A stretch of 45,576 bases of DNA from Actinophytocola sp. (GCF_009379765.1 NZ_WHTD01000053.1:1-45576); one strand, 5' to 3'; positions 23,236 through 32,005 are shown, counted from the first letter of the stretch. Numbers and translations: made by a program. The notes: generated by a model from the sequence alone, not told the origin.

Positions 23236-24207
23236 ATGATGCCCCGTATGCGGGCATCGACCAGCGAAGCCAGGTTCGCTTCCATGGCGGCCGGCTACGA
23301 GAGCTTCTACCTGCGCGCCTGCCGGCCCGAGGGTGGGCTCGGCGTCTGGGTCCGGTACACCGTGCACCGGCGGAAGGGGCACCCGCCGGTCGGGTCGTTG
23401 TGGTTCACCCTCTTCGACGCCGAGGCCGCCGGGCCCGTGGCCACCAAGGTCACCCTGCCCGGGCCGGTGGCCGAGGACTGGGTCCGCATCGGCGACGCGC
23501 GGTTCGGTCCGGGGCGGGCGGTCGGCAGCGCCAACGACGTCTCGTGGGATCTCCGGTTCACCGGGGCCGACCCGCTGCACCACCTGCCGCAGGGCTGGAT
23601 GTACAAGTCGCCGCTGCCCAGGACCAAACCGGTGAGCCCGCACCCCGTCGCCCGGTTCGACGGCACGGTCACCGTCGGCGGGCGGGAGATCGCGCTCACC
23701 GGCTGGCCGGGCATGGTCGGGCACAACTGGGGCTCGCAGCACGCGGAGCGGTGGATCTGGTTGCACGGCATGGCTTTCGACGGCGCGGGCGACGACACCT
23801 GGCTCGACGTCACGATCGGGCGGCTCCGGCTCGCCGGCCGGACCTCGCCCTGGATCGCGGCCGGGGCGGTGTCGGTGGCGGGGGAGCGGCTCGCGCTCGG
23901 CGGGCCGGGTCGCCCCACCAGGGTGACCGAGTCACCCGACCGGCTGGAGTTCGCGCTCGCCGGCCGGGACGTCGTGGTGGCAGGCGTCGCGAGCGCGCCG
24001 CGCGAGCGGTTCGTCGGCTGGGTCTACGCCGACCCGGACGGCTCCGAGCACCACACGGTCAACTGCTCCATCGCCGACCTCCTGGTCCGGGTCGCCCGGC
24101 CGAACACGGACCCGGTGGAGCTGCGCGCGCCCGGCCGCGCCGCCTACGAGCTCGGCATGCGCGAGCGCGACCACGGCATCCCGATCCAGCCCTTCACCGA
24201 CGGCTGA
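23236..24207 (+). CDS. CrtC/AttH lipocalin-like (hydroxyneurosporene synthase family) protein
   Basis: The 323-residue soluble protein is beta-rich. It has GHNWGSQHAERWIWLHG, typical of the CrtC/AttH family, whose members include carotenoid hydratases and unrelated hydratases/cyclases. There is no signal peptide or carotenoid context here, so the function is open. AGGAGG overlaps the HpgT stop and abuts the ATGATG at 23236, so the true start may be 23239 or the ATG at 23248. The close spacing suggests it belongs to the Hmo-HpgT operon, while the following gene is convergent. Confidence 0.65.
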   Translation: MMPRMRASTSEARFASMAAGYESFYLRACRPEGGLGVWVRYTVHRRKGHPPVGSLWFTLFDAEAAGPVATKVTLPGPVAEDWVRIGDARFGPGRAVGSANDVSWDLRFTGADPLHHLPQGWMYKSPLPRTKPVSPHPVARFDGTVTVGGREIALTGWPGMVGHNWGSQHAERWIWLHGMAFDGAGDDTWLDVTIGRLRLAGRTSPWIAAGAVSVAGERLALGGPGRPTRVTESPDRLEFALAGRDVVVAGVASAPRERFVGWVYADPDGSEHHTVNCSIADLLVRVARPNTDPVELRAPGRAAYELGMRERDHGIPIQPFTDG

Positions 24208-24251
24208 GAGCATGTGGCCCGACCGCTACCGGACGAGCGGGGTCACCGGGG

Positions 24252-26651
24252 CTACTGGGGCTTCGCGCCGGCCACGTGGGTCGACTGCGGCTCGGGGCCG
24301 AACGCACGCAGGAACTTGTTCCGGAAGTCGTCCATGCGGGTGACCGGCGCGCCGCTGCTCGGGTTGAGCCCTGCTTCCCAGCCCCACGAGGAGATCCGGT
24401 CCAGCACCGCCGGGTCGCGCGCGACGATCGTGATCGGCACGTCCCGGCTGGCGCCGGTACCCGACACGATCGGGGCCGGCTGGTGGTCGCCCAGGAAGAC
24501 CAGCACCGTGTCGTCGTTGCCGTAGGTCTCCACGTAGGAGATGAGGCTCTCCAGCGAGTACTCGATGGACCGCCCGTACGCGGCGCTCACCTTGGTCGGG
24601 TCCGGCCAGATCTCGTCCGAGCGCGGGCCGCGCTCGGCCTGCGGGTCGAAGACCGAGCCGTCGCCGACGTCCTTCCAGTCGATCATCTCCGGCAGCGGCG
24701 CCCAGGGTGAGTGGCTCGAGGTGAGGTCGATCTCCGCCATCACCGGGGCGCGGTCGGCCCGCGCGAGCTCGGTGCGCTGGAAGAACGACAGGGTGTACTG
24801 GTCGGGCATCTTGGAGTAGGTGAACTGCGGGCCGCGGTAGCCGACGTCGTTGGCGCCGTACTGCTGGTCGTAGCCGAAGTAGTCGCCCTCCGGCCAGTCC
24901 TGGTTGATCTGCGGCGAGCTGCCGACCGTCCGCCAGCCCGCGCGCTTGAAGGCGCCGGTGAGGGTGAGCCGGTCGCTCTTGACGAGCAGGTCGTAGCGCT
25001 GCTGGTTGTCGATCCACAGGCCGGACTGCACCGTGGAGTGGGCGAACCAGCTGCCGCCGCCGAACGTCGACGAGGTGAGGAACCCGCTCCGGGAGTCGAA
25101 CCCGGCCGCGCGCAGCCGGTCGGTTCCCGCGTCGAGCACCGCGTCGACCCCAGGCGCGGCGACCGTGCCCTCGACCGCGACGCGCCCGTAGCTCTCGACG
25201 AACGCGACGACGACGTCCTTGCCGCGCAGGCCGGTCAGCAGCTCGTCGCCAGGGGTGTACCGGTAGTCGTCGACGGCCGCCTCCTGGGCGAACCGCTGCG
25301 GGTCCAGCAGGTCCGAGCGCACCTGGCGCACCTCGTCGAAGACGTGGTTGGCGGCGCTGTTCGAGGCCACCGGCGAGTCGGGGGCGAGCTGCACGCCGAG
25401 CACGGCGAAGACGACCCAGACGACCCCGAACGCCGCGACGGTGCGGGTCGCCGTGGTGCGGTGCGCGACCGCGAGGCGGGTCAGGCGCAGGACCGCCAGC
25501 GTCATCAGGACCAGCAGGGCGACGATGAGCAGCACCGCCCCGACCACGGCGGCGATCGCCGCGAACCGCCCGATCGAGTCGCCGAGGAAGTCGATGCCCG
25601 GTCCGAAGAAGCTCCAGTCGAACACCGGGTTGAACGGTCGGTCGAGCGTTTCGTAGAAGCCCATGTCGACGAACTTCGTGACGGCCAGCAGCCCGAGACC
25701 CACGCCGACGACCGCCACCGTCACCCGCCGCGAGCGCAGCGGCAGGGCGAGCATGAGCCCGGCGACGACCAGCGCCTCCACGGGGATGCGCGCGAAGGCC
25801 TCCGGGGTGAGCTGGCCGAGCTGGTTGGGTCCGACGAGCGCGAACAGCACGAGCAGGCCGGCGAGGGCCGTGGTCACACCGGACAGGACCCGGCGGCGGG
25901 TCGACCGGGTCGCGGCCTCGGTCGCGTGGGTCCCGGTAGCCGACTCGGGCTCGGTGGCGCGGTGCCGGTACAGCCAGCCGATGTCGTAGCCGAACGACCA
26001 GACGAGCGCGGCGAGCGCGAGCCCGGTGACGACGACCGCGCCGGTGTGCGGGAGGAGTCCGGAGGCGGCGACGGTGAGCACGATGCCCTGTGCGGCGGCC
26101 ACGGTCTTGCGGATCATGCTGTGCGGGAGCTCGGCCCGCAGCCAGGGGACGACGTGGCCGACCGCGACGAACGCGTACCGCATGACGCCGATCGCGAGTA
26201 CCCACGGGCCGAGGACGGTGGCGAGGTAGGCGCTGAGCACCAGGATGAGGAAGGCGTCGACCTCCATGTCGAACCGCGCGCCGAACGCCGAGACGGTGCC
26301 GGTGCGCCGGGCGACCCGGCCGTCGACCGCGTCGGTGGCCAGCGCCACCGCGGCGAGGACCACCAGCGCGGTGGTGACCGGCTGGGGGCCGGTGTCCGCG
26401 ACGAGCGCGGTGACGGCGCCGGTGAGCACGGCCCTGGCCAGGGTGACCCGGTCGGCCGGCCCGAACGACGCCTGGCCGAACCGGCGCAGCCCGGTGGTGA
26501 GCGCGGCCCAGCCGACGGCGGTGTAGGCGACGCCGGCCAGCAGCCCCGACGGCCCGAGGCCGACGGTCATGATCAGCCCGACGAGCAGGACTAACAGTGC
26601 GGCCGCTCCGGCGGTCGGTGTTCGCACCGGAGATGCTGTCTTGTCGGCCAC
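24252..26651 (-). CDS. Fusion of CDP-alcohol phosphotransferase and sulfatase/LtaS-like domain, membrane protein
   Basis: The product is 799 residues from a GTG at 26651 with AGGAGG four bases upstream; a GTG nine codons earlier lacks a site. The N-terminal domain has the full CDP-alcohol phosphotransferase motif D107-x2-D-G-x2-A-R-x8-G-x3-D-x3-D132, and several membrane segments follow. The middle has 4-5 more hydrophobic helices. The C-terminal ~340 residues resemble sulfatase/lipoteichoic-acid-synthase-type hydrolases (FVESYG, DLTSSHSPW, FLGDHQP). One protein could thus make a phosphodiester lipid and transfer or cleave its headgroup at the membrane face. It is divergent from the methyltransferase and convergent with the CrtC-like gene. 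Confidence 0.82.
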   Translation of the reverse strand: MADKTASPVRTPTAGAAALLVLLVGLIMTVGLGPSGLLAGVAYTAVGWAALTTGLRRFGQASFGPADRVTLARAVLTGAVTALVADTGPQPVTTALVVLAAVALATDAVDGRVARRTGTVSAFGARFDMEVDAFLILVLSAYLATVLGPWVLAIGVMRYAFVAVGHVVPWLRAELPHSMIRKTVAAAQGIVLTVAASGLLPHTGAVVVTGLALAALVWSFGYDIGWLYRHRATEPESATGTHATEAATRSTRRRVLSGVTTALAGLLVLFALVGPNQLGQLTPEAFARIPVEALVVAGLMLALPLRSRRVTVAVVGVGLGLLAVTKFVDMGFYETLDRPFNPVFDWSFFGPGIDFLGDSIGRFAAIAAVVGAVLLIVALLVLMTLAVLRLTRLAVAHRTTATRTVAAFGVVWVVFAVLGVQLAPDSPVASNSAANHVFDEVRQVRSDLLDPQRFAQEAAVDDYRYTPGDELLTGLRGKDVVVAFVESYGRVAVEGTVAAPGVDAVLDAGTDRLRAAGFDSRSGFLTSSTFGGGSWFAHSTVQSGLWIDNQQRYDLLVKSDRLTLTGAFKRAGWRTVGSSPQINQDWPEGDYFGYDQQYGANDVGYRGPQFTYSKMPDQYTLSFFQRTELARADRAPVMAEIDLTSSHSPWAPLPEMIDWKDVGDGSVFDPQAERGPRSDEIWPDPTKVSAAYGRSIEYSLESLISYVETYGNDDTVLVFLGDHQPAPIVSGTGASRDVPITIVARDPAVLDRISSWGWEAGLNPSSGAPVTRMDDFRNKFLRAFGPEPQSTHVAGAKPQ

Positions 26652-26816
26652 GCGTCCTCCTGAGGTCTGGTCCCGCACTTCACTACGTCCAGCGGCTCCG
26701 GATGGTTCTATCGGGAGGAATATTGGGCCGCTGACCAGCGCGACCCGCCACGACGCTGAACTTCCCGGCGGCGCGGCGCGTAGTTCCGGTCGGGGAACCT
26801 ACCGAATGGAGGCCGC

Positions 26817-27608
26817 GTGACCGAGTCCACCCAGTTCGCGCCGGAGTGGCTCGCGTTGCGTGAGACCGCCGACGCCGCGGCCCGCGCCGCTGACCTGCTG
26901 GAACCCCTGCGGGCGGTCCTGCCCGCGGGTGGGCTGGTGATCCGCGACCTCGGTTGTGGCACCGGTTCCATGGGCCGCTGGCTGGTGCCGCGGCTGCCCC
27001 GGGCCCAGCACTGGATCCTGACCGACCGCGACCCGATGCTGCTCGCGCGCGCGGCCGCGGGCCTGCCGCACCCGGCGACGGCGGTGCCCGACCAGCGGGA
27101 CATCACCCGGCTGAGCGCCGCGGACCTGGCCGGCACGTCGCTGGTCACCGGGTCCGCGCTGCTGGACCTGCTCACGGCCGAGGAGGTCGCCGGCCTGGCC
27201 GCCGCCTGCGTCGAGGCCCGGTGCCCGGCGTTGCTGGCGCTGTCCGTCGTCGGCGTCGTGGAGCTCTCCCCGGTCGACCCGCTCGACGCCGAGCTCGCGG
27301 CGGCCTTCAACGCCCATCAACGCCGAACCGTCGACGGCCGCAGGCTCCTGGGCCCGGACGCGGCCGCCGCGGCCGCCGCGGCGTTCGCCGGTCTGGGTGC
27401 GGTGGTCCATCGCCGCCCCAGCCCCTGGCGGCTGGGCCCGCACCGGGCGGCGTTGACGGCCCAGTGGCTCCAGGGCTGGGTGGCGGCCGCGGTGGCCCAG
27501 GACCCGGCGCTGGCCCGCGACGGGTTCGCCTACCTCCGCCGCCGCCTCGACGCCGCCAACCTGAGAGCCGTCATCCACCACGAGGACCTGCTCGCTCTCC
27601 CGGTGTGA
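26817..27608 (+). CDS. Class I SAM-dependent methyltransferase
   Basis: The product has 263 residues. The SAM-binding loop DLGCGTGSMG is near residues 44-53, an acidic residue follows the second strand (LTDRDP), and a long Ala-rich helical C-terminus completes the fold. The start is GTG 26817 after TGGAGG. It is divergent from the CDP-alcohol/sulfatase fusion with 165 bases between, so a shared promoter region and pathway, perhaps lipid modification, are plausible. The target atom cannot be predicted. Confidence 0.8.
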   Translation: MTESTQFAPEWLALRETADAAARAADLLEPLRAVLPAGGLVIRDLGCGTGSMGRWLVPRLPRAQHWILTDRDPMLLARAAAGLPHPATAVPDQRDITRLSAADLAGTSLVTGSALLDLLTAEEVAGLAAACVEARCPALLALSVVGVVELSPVDPLDAELAAAFNAHQRRTVDGRRLLGPDAAAAAAAAFAGLGAVVHRRPSPWRLGPHRAALTAQWLQGWVAAAVAQDPALARDGFAYLRRRLDAANLRAVIHHEDLLALPV

Positions 27609-27713
27609 CTCCGCCATCCGGGTGCCGAGCTGAGCCAGGTCGGGCCGAAGAACCACGCGCTATGGGCTGCGCCGGCTCGTCCACGTCGACGGCCATTGCT
27701 TTTGCTGGTAGAA

Positions 27714-27731
27714 CGGTAATACCATTGGGCC
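27714..27731. promoter_or_regulatory. Putative operator upstream of the double-cupin gene
   Basis: CGGTAATACCA (27714-27724) contains the palindrome GGTA-A-TACC and fits the FadR/GntR core G-T-N3-A-C. It runs into ATACCATTGGGCC (27719-27731), a 13-mer found again at 43455-43467 before the MFS exporter gene. It lies about 80 bases before the cupin start. A GntR-family regulator is encoded at 44779-45414 and is the obvious candidate ligand. Confidence 0.45.
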
Positions 27732-27807
27732 TGTCGATCCTGGCTCGAGGAAGAGCACGGATACATCATCCGGGCCGCCTGGTCGTGCTCGATCATCGGA
27801 GGATGAG

Positions 27808-28863
27808 TTGGGAAAGAGCGGACGCGTCTTCGTACGTGGACTGACATCGGAGACCTACGGCCTCGGTGAGTTCCGGCGCCGCCAGCTCGACGTGGAACGG
27901 GTGCGGGACGACTCGGTCGTGGTCGACGACGCCAAGGTCGCGCACTCCGGCGACAGCGCGAAGAGCCGCACCTGGTGGCGGATCGGGCCCGGGGACGAGG
28001 ACTTCCTCACCCAGACGGTGCAGGTCCACTTCGTCGAGCTGCCACCCGAGTCCTCCAACCACGGGCACGGCCACCAGAACGAGGCCGCGTTCTACATCCT
28101 GGAGGGCCGCGGCTACGAGATCCACGACGACCTGCGCTACGACTGGGCCAAGGACGACCTCGTCTTCGTGCACACCGACTCCGTGCACCGCCACTTCAAC
28201 CCCTACGGCGAGAAGGCCGTCGCACTCGTCGTGAAGGCCAAGAGCACCTTCATGTTCATGGGCCTCATCCAGCAGGGCCGCAGCGGCCCGGTCGACCGCG
28301 AGGCCGAGTTCGGGCCGCGCGAGGACTGGTCGCGGGTCTGGACCCCCGGCGTGCTCGACCGGAAGAAGGTCATCTCGCCGGCGGACACCGTCTGGGCGGA
28401 CACGCCGCTGGGCCGGACCCGGGTCATCGCCTCGGCCGAGCGGACCGACGCGCGGATCTTCAGCGTCGACGCCTTCGAGCTCGACATTCCCGCGGGCGGG
28501 CGCAGCGGCAAGTACTGGAAGATGGCCGACGAGGTCTACTACGTCCTCGACGGCGGCGGCTACGCGCTCCAGTGGGAGGTCGAGGCCGAGATCGCCGAGA
28601 AGTACTACGCGCGGATCGCGCTGGAGCCCCAGCGGTACGAGATCACCAAGGGCGACACGCTCTACGTTCCGCAGAACCACGTCTGCCAGCTCTTCGCCGC
28701 GGACGGGACGCCGCTTCGCCTGTTCAACGCGCAGAACCGGGTCTTCAAGCACCTCGGCTACGACGCGGTCCACTTCTTCGAGCCGGCGTCGGGCAGCGAG
28801 CCGGCCGCGGAAAGTGCACAGGACAGCGAACAGTCAGGGCAGCTCACCGACAGCAACGCCTGA
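27808..28863 (+). CDS. Double-cupin protein (gentisate-dioxygenase-like)
   Basis: The 351-residue protein has two cupin domains. The first has a metal-type motif: His cluster at 85-89 followed by E92 (NHGHGHQNEAAF), then H127-x3-N131 after VHTDSV. The second domain keeps the fold (WKMADEVYYVLDGGG, PQNHVCQLF) but has lost the first-motif His residues. It resembles bicupin ring-cleaving dioxygenases and related metal-dependent enzymes, but no specific substrate can be stated. The start is a TTG at 27808 with GGAGG six bases upstream. A second, single-cupin protein is encoded at 42569. Co-transcribed with the MFS gene that starts 9 bases after its stop. Confidence 0.78.
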   Translation: MGKSGRVFVRGLTSETYGLGEFRRRQLDVERVRDDSVVVDDAKVAHSGDSAKSRTWWRIGPGDEDFLTQTVQVHFVELPPESSNHGHGHQNEAAFYILEGRGYEIHDDLRYDWAKDDLVFVHTDSVHRHFNPYGEKAVALVVKAKSTFMFMGLIQQGRSGPVDREAEFGPREDWSRVWTPGVLDRKKVISPADTVWADTPLGRTRVIASAERTDARIFSVDAFELDIPAGGRSGKYWKMADEVYYVLDGGGYALQWEVEAEIAEKYYARIALEPQRYEITKGDTLYVPQNHVCQLFAADGTPLRLFNAQNRVFKHLGYDAVHFFEPASGSEPAAESAQDSEQSGQLTDSNA

Positions 28864-28872
28864 CGGCAGCCG

Positions 28873-30006
28873 GTGCGGCCGTCGCGTGACCAGGCCGCGT
28901 CGGCGGGCGGCGCGGCGCTCTTCTCGTGCTCGCTGGGCATCGCGAGCGTCGCGCTTCCCCTGCTGGCGCTGCGGACCGGCTACTCGGCGGCCGAGGTCGG
29001 CATCCTCACCGCGGTCTCGGCCATCGCGCAGATGGCCACCCGCCTCGTGCTCGGCGCGGTCATGCGGCGGATCGGCGACTGGGTGCTCATCGTCGGCGCC
29101 GGGCTCACCCTCGGCCTCTCCTCGGGGGTCGTCGCGATCTCCGCGGCGGTCGTGCCGTTCACGATCGCCGAGCTGCTGCAGGGCGTGGCCCGGGCATGCT
29201 TCTGGACCGGGAGCCAGACCCACGTGGTGCGCGGCGACCGGCGCGCGGTGGGCGCGCTGGCGGCGATCAACTTCGTGGCCAGCCTCGGGCTGCTCGGCGG
29301 GCCGGTGCTGGCCGGCGTGCTCGTGGAGAGCTCCGGACGCTTCGCGCTCGTCGTCGGCGCCGCGATCGCCTGCCTGGCGTTGCCGCCGGCGCTGCTGCTC
29401 GACCGGCTGCCGCCGTTCTCGCCGCCGGCCGAGCGGCCGCCCGGCGGGATCTGGCGGCGGCCGGGCGTCGGTGTCGGCTGCTGGGCCGGGGTCAGCGCCG
29501 GCGCGTGGCGCGGCCTGCTGTCCAGCTTCGTGCCGGTGGCGCTGGACGCGGCGGGCCAGACGGCCGCGGCCGTGGGCGTGCTCGTGTCGGTGGCCAACGG
29601 CGCGGCGCTACTCGGCGCCGCGGTCGTCGGGCGGGTGCGCGGCTCGTGGGTCGGCCGCGCGTTCCTGCTCGGCTCGGTCGCGGCCGGCGGCGGGACCGCG
29701 CTGGTGACCCTCGCCGCCGGGTCGGCGTGGTCGGCTGCGGCGCTGCTCGCGCTCTCCGGGCTAGGCGCGGGTGCGCTGCAGACGGTGGGGCCGGCGATCG
29801 CCACCGAGGCGGTCCACCCGCAGGAGCGCGGCGAGGCGATCGCCGCGGCGGGCACGTTCCGGGCGGCGGCCCTGTTCGGTGGGCCGATCGTGGTGTCCGG
29901 CGCGGTGGTGCTCGTGCCGCTCGCCGCGGCGATGGTTGCGGCCGGGGTGCTCATCGCAGCGACGGCCGCGGCGGTGCGGGGTCTTGTGCCGGCGGAGCGA
30001 ACCTGA
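28873..30006 (+). CDS. MFS transporter
   Basis: The 377-residue protein is highly hydrophobic with about 12 predicted membrane helices (for example VGILTAVSAIAQMATRLVLG and GALAAINFVASLGLLGG). The short loop after helix 2 carries MRRIGDW. It probably moves a small organic substrate or product of the cupin gene just upstream. GTG start at 28873, 9 bases after the cupin stop. Direction of transport cannot be told from sequence. It is one of four MFS proteins in the window, none closely alike. Confidence 0.82.
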   Translation: MRPSRDQAASAGGAALFSCSLGIASVALPLLALRTGYSAAEVGILTAVSAIAQMATRLVLGAVMRRIGDWVLIVGAGLTLGLSSGVVAISAAVVPFTIAELLQGVARACFWTGSQTHVVRGDRRAVGALAAINFVASLGLLGGPVLAGVLVESSGRFALVVGAAIACLALPPALLLDRLPPFSPPAERPPGGIWRRPGVGVGCWAGVSAGAWRGLLSSFVPVALDAAGQTAAAVGVLVSVANGAALLGAAVVGRVRGSWVGRAFLLGSVAAGGGTALVTLAAGSAWSAAALLALSGLGAGALQTVGPAIATEAVHPQERGEAIAAAGTFRAAALFGGPIVVSGAVVLVPLAAAMVAAGVLIAATAAAVRGLVPAERT

Positions 30007-30013
30007 GACATTG

Positions 30014-30175
30014 ATGACTAAAGGTAAGTCCATTAGAGTATCCAGTGGTTCGGACGACGACGGTGCCAGTCACTACCAGGTGCAGAAGAGCCGCCGGGTC
30101 AAGTGGGTGTGGACGGTGACCGTCCCACCAGGACGCTCGAACGAGTCAACCAGATCGTGCCCGCGGATGCTCTGA
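30014..30175 (+). CDS. Possible small protein, 53 residues, unrecognised
   Basis: An ATG at 30014 opens a frame to a TGA at 30173. The peptide is basic in the middle with aromatic residues (SRRVKWVWTVTVPPGRS). The first 12 codons are AT-rich at third positions and the rest are not. There is no good ribosome site and I recognise no family. It may be a real small gene, a fragment, or chance. Confidence 0.2.
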   Translation: MTKGKSIRVSSGSDDDGASHYQVQKSRRVKWVWTVTVPPGRSNESTRSCPRML

Positions 30176-30423
30176 GATCCCGTCGATCCCGCGACCGACC
30201 CCGAGACTTGAGAGCTGGCTGCGTGTTTGGCGGAGCGGTCTGCCTATAGCTGCTGCCGCCAGCATCCTCGCAACGTGTCACGGAGTGGTCACCAGTGCAT
30301 ATCCGCGCCTGCGTCGCCGTCCACACCTGATCGATCAACTACGTTCCTGGTCCTGACTGGAAACCGCCTTCCCGAAGGAGTTAACGCCACGGTCCATCGA
30401 AGTAACAGAAGGGTAACAAAATG

Positions 30424-30440
30424 CATAATGGTTAGTCCAT
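30424..30440 (+). promoter_or_regulatory. Promoter-like -10 overlapping a palindromic operator
   Basis: CATAAT at 30424-30429 resembles an actinobacterial -10 element, with AT-rich bases around it. The overlapping ATGGTTAGTCCAT (30428-30440) is an inverted repeat, ATGG-N5-CCAT, close to the GntR type. A related GGTAAGTCCA is at 30022-30031. The site is about 380 bases before the thiolase gene that begins the catabolic operon. No convincing -35 is seen. Confidence 0.35.
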
Positions 30441-30515
30441 ATGGCCTTCGAACGTGTTTACTGGATCAGCAGGTTGGCCCGTTGATGTGCCGGCCGAGCT
30501 CGCGAAGGACTTACT

Positions 30516-30715
30516 ATGCGCACGTACTTGTGGGCCGCGCAACAGGGTCGGCTTGTCTACAAAGGTGCACGCTGTCGATCGCCGCAACGGCGAGCGAAGG
30601 CGCTGCCCCCGGGGTCACCCCAACGCCGATTCGTAGGCGCGGGCGCCGCGGAGGAGTGTGGACGGTCGGGACTCCCGGCCACGTCGGAGTCGCCGGTCGG
30701 CGAAGCAAACCTCGA
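30516..30715 (+). pseudogene. Decayed DUF35 (OB-fold, Zn-ribbon) gene
   Basis: In one frame the start reads Y-L-W-A-A-Q-Q-G-R-L-V-Y-K, which matches the DUF35 opening (F-W-x-A-x-x-x-G-x-L-V-x-Q). In the next frame the sequence continues L-Q-R-C-T-L, matching the first Zn-ribbon Cys block, and later R-R-G-G-V-W-T-V resembles the beta-strand G-x-G-T-V-W-S. The homology therefore shifts frame and the later cysteines are lost. Two intact DUF35 genes (32006, 38769) lie downstream beside thiolase genes, so this is probably a broken third copy. Confidence 0.45.
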
Positions 30716-30812
30716 GAAATAAGCGAAGAGGAGTCACGCGTGCGGTCAAGGTGAGGGTGCGACAGGGGGATTTTGCTGGCGACCTGCCAGTCCTGGCCGA
30801 AGGGAACCGCTA

Positions 30813-32003
30813 ATGGTGGGTAACAAACGGATCTCTGTCGTCGGCGTCGGCTCCATACACGACGCTCCACGCGGAACAAGTCAACGCATGATGGCGGCAG
30901 AGGCGGCACGCCGGGCGATCGCCGACGCCGGTCTGTCCATCAGCGACATCGACGGCGCCCTGGACCTGCGCCGGTCCGGTGGCGGTGGTGACCGCGCGAC
31001 GTACACCGATGTGTTCACCCGGGTCCTCGGGATCCCGGCGAACTTCTACTTCACGGTGGGCCGAGGCGGCACCCTCGCGGGGCTTGCGGTCGCGGTCGCG
31101 ACGTCATTCCTCGACCACGGGCAGGCGAAATACATCCTGTGCGTGGGAGCGGTCGACGACCTGACCAAGGCCGAGCAGGCGAAGGCCCAGGGCCACCGCG
31201 GCATGAACCACGTCGAGAAAGAGGGCTACTGGGGTAAGGCGCTCGGCGATCTTCGAGCGGTCAGCCATCACAGCTGGATGGCCGCGCGCCACATGGCTGA
31301 GTTCGGCACGACCAGCCGTCAGCTCGGCGCCATCTCGGTAGCGGAGCGGGCCTGGGCGAACATGAACCCGGAAGCCAGGATGTATGGCCGCCCGATGACC
31401 ATCGAGGACCACCAGAACTCGCCGTGGGTGGTCGAGCCATATCACCTGTTCGACATCAGTCTCATCTCCGACGGCGCGGTGGCGTTCATCCTGACCACCG
31501 AGGACCGAGCGAAAGACCGCCCGCATCGCCCGGTGCACGTACTTGGTCAAGGCTTCGCCGAACTGGCCGCCAAGATGTGGTGGAAAAAGACCAACTACAT
31601 CCAGATGGCGGTGAAACCCGCTCGCGACATGGCATTCGAACAGGCCGGCATCCAGCTGAAGGACATCGACTGCGCCCAGCTCTACGACTGCTTCACCGGC
31701 GAGGTTCTCATCCAGCTCGAGGACTATGGCTGGTGCGAGAAGGGCGACGGCGGCCCGTTCGTCGAGGCTGGCAACACCGCGCCCGGAGGCACCATCCCGG
31801 TGAACACCGGCGGTGGCCTCCTGTCCAACAAGCATCTCGGAGACCTCGTCGGATTCACGGAGGCGGTGACACAGCTGCGTGGCACGGCGGGGGAGCGGCA
31901 GGTCCCCGACTGCGAGATCGCCATCACCACGGGCCACGGCGGAGAGCTCGTGTCGCCGGGCATGTGTTCCATCCATACGACAACGGTGCTTGGGACGGTG
32001 TGA
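30813..32003 (+). CDS. Thiolase-fold acyl-CoA enzyme without nucleophile Cys (SCP2-thiolase/Ltp2-like)
   Basis: The 396-residue protein is a thiolase relative with the C-terminal signature LYDCFTGEVLIQLEDYGWC and GHGGE. Where thiolases have the nucleophile (C-A-S-G), this protein reads GRGGTLAGLAVAVA with no Cys. The family then includes retro-aldolases such as steroid Ltp2, which use Tyr residues and need a DUF35 partner, as well as BbsAB-type thiolases. The DUF35 gene begins 2 bases after its stop, which supports such a complex. It probably cleaves or forms a C-C bond in an acyl-CoA. First gene of the nine-kb operon. Confidence 0.82.
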   Translation: MVGNKRISVVGVGSIHDAPRGTSQRMMAAEAARRAIADAGLSISDIDGALDLRRSGGGGDRATYTDVFTRVLGIPANFYFTVGRGGTLAGLAVAVATSFLDHGQAKYILCVGAVDDLTKAEQAKAQGHRGMNHVEKEGYWGKALGDLRAVSHHSWMAARHMAEFGTTSRQLGAISVAERAWANMNPEARMYGRPMTIEDHQNSPWVVEPYHLFDISLISDGAVAFILTTEDRAKDRPHRPVHVLGQGFAELAAKMWWKKTNYIQMAVKPARDMAFEQAGIQLKDIDCAQLYDCFTGEVLIQLEDYGWCEKGDGGPFVEAGNTAPGGTIPVNTGGGLLSNKHLGDLVGFTEAVTQLRGTAGERQVPDCEIAITTGHGGELVSPGMCSIHTTTVLGTV

Positions 32004-32005
32004 GG

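Larger units (their letters stand above)
30007..30812. other. 806-base intergenic region with gene debris and a promoter-like site
   Basis: No intact gene of normal size is visible. It has lower GC than its surroundings, especially 30007-30050 and 30390-30450. It holds a possible 53-codon reading frame (30014-30175), a promoter/operator-like site (30424-30440) and a decayed DUF35 coding fragment (30516-30715). From about 30720 the leader of the thiolase gene begins; its ribosome site near 30800 is weak (GAAGGGAA). Confidence 0.6.

Noticed and set aside
24208..24251. Terminator between the CrtC-like and sulfatase-fusion genes
   Set aside because: Only a 5-bp stem with a bulge (CCGCT/AGCGG) is visible; too weak to call.
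24711..26594. A 627-codon plus-strand open frame within the CDP-alcohol/sulfatase gene
   Set aside because: Arg/Glu/Gly-rich antisense translation; the minus strand has two recognisable domains, membrane helices and a good ribosome site.
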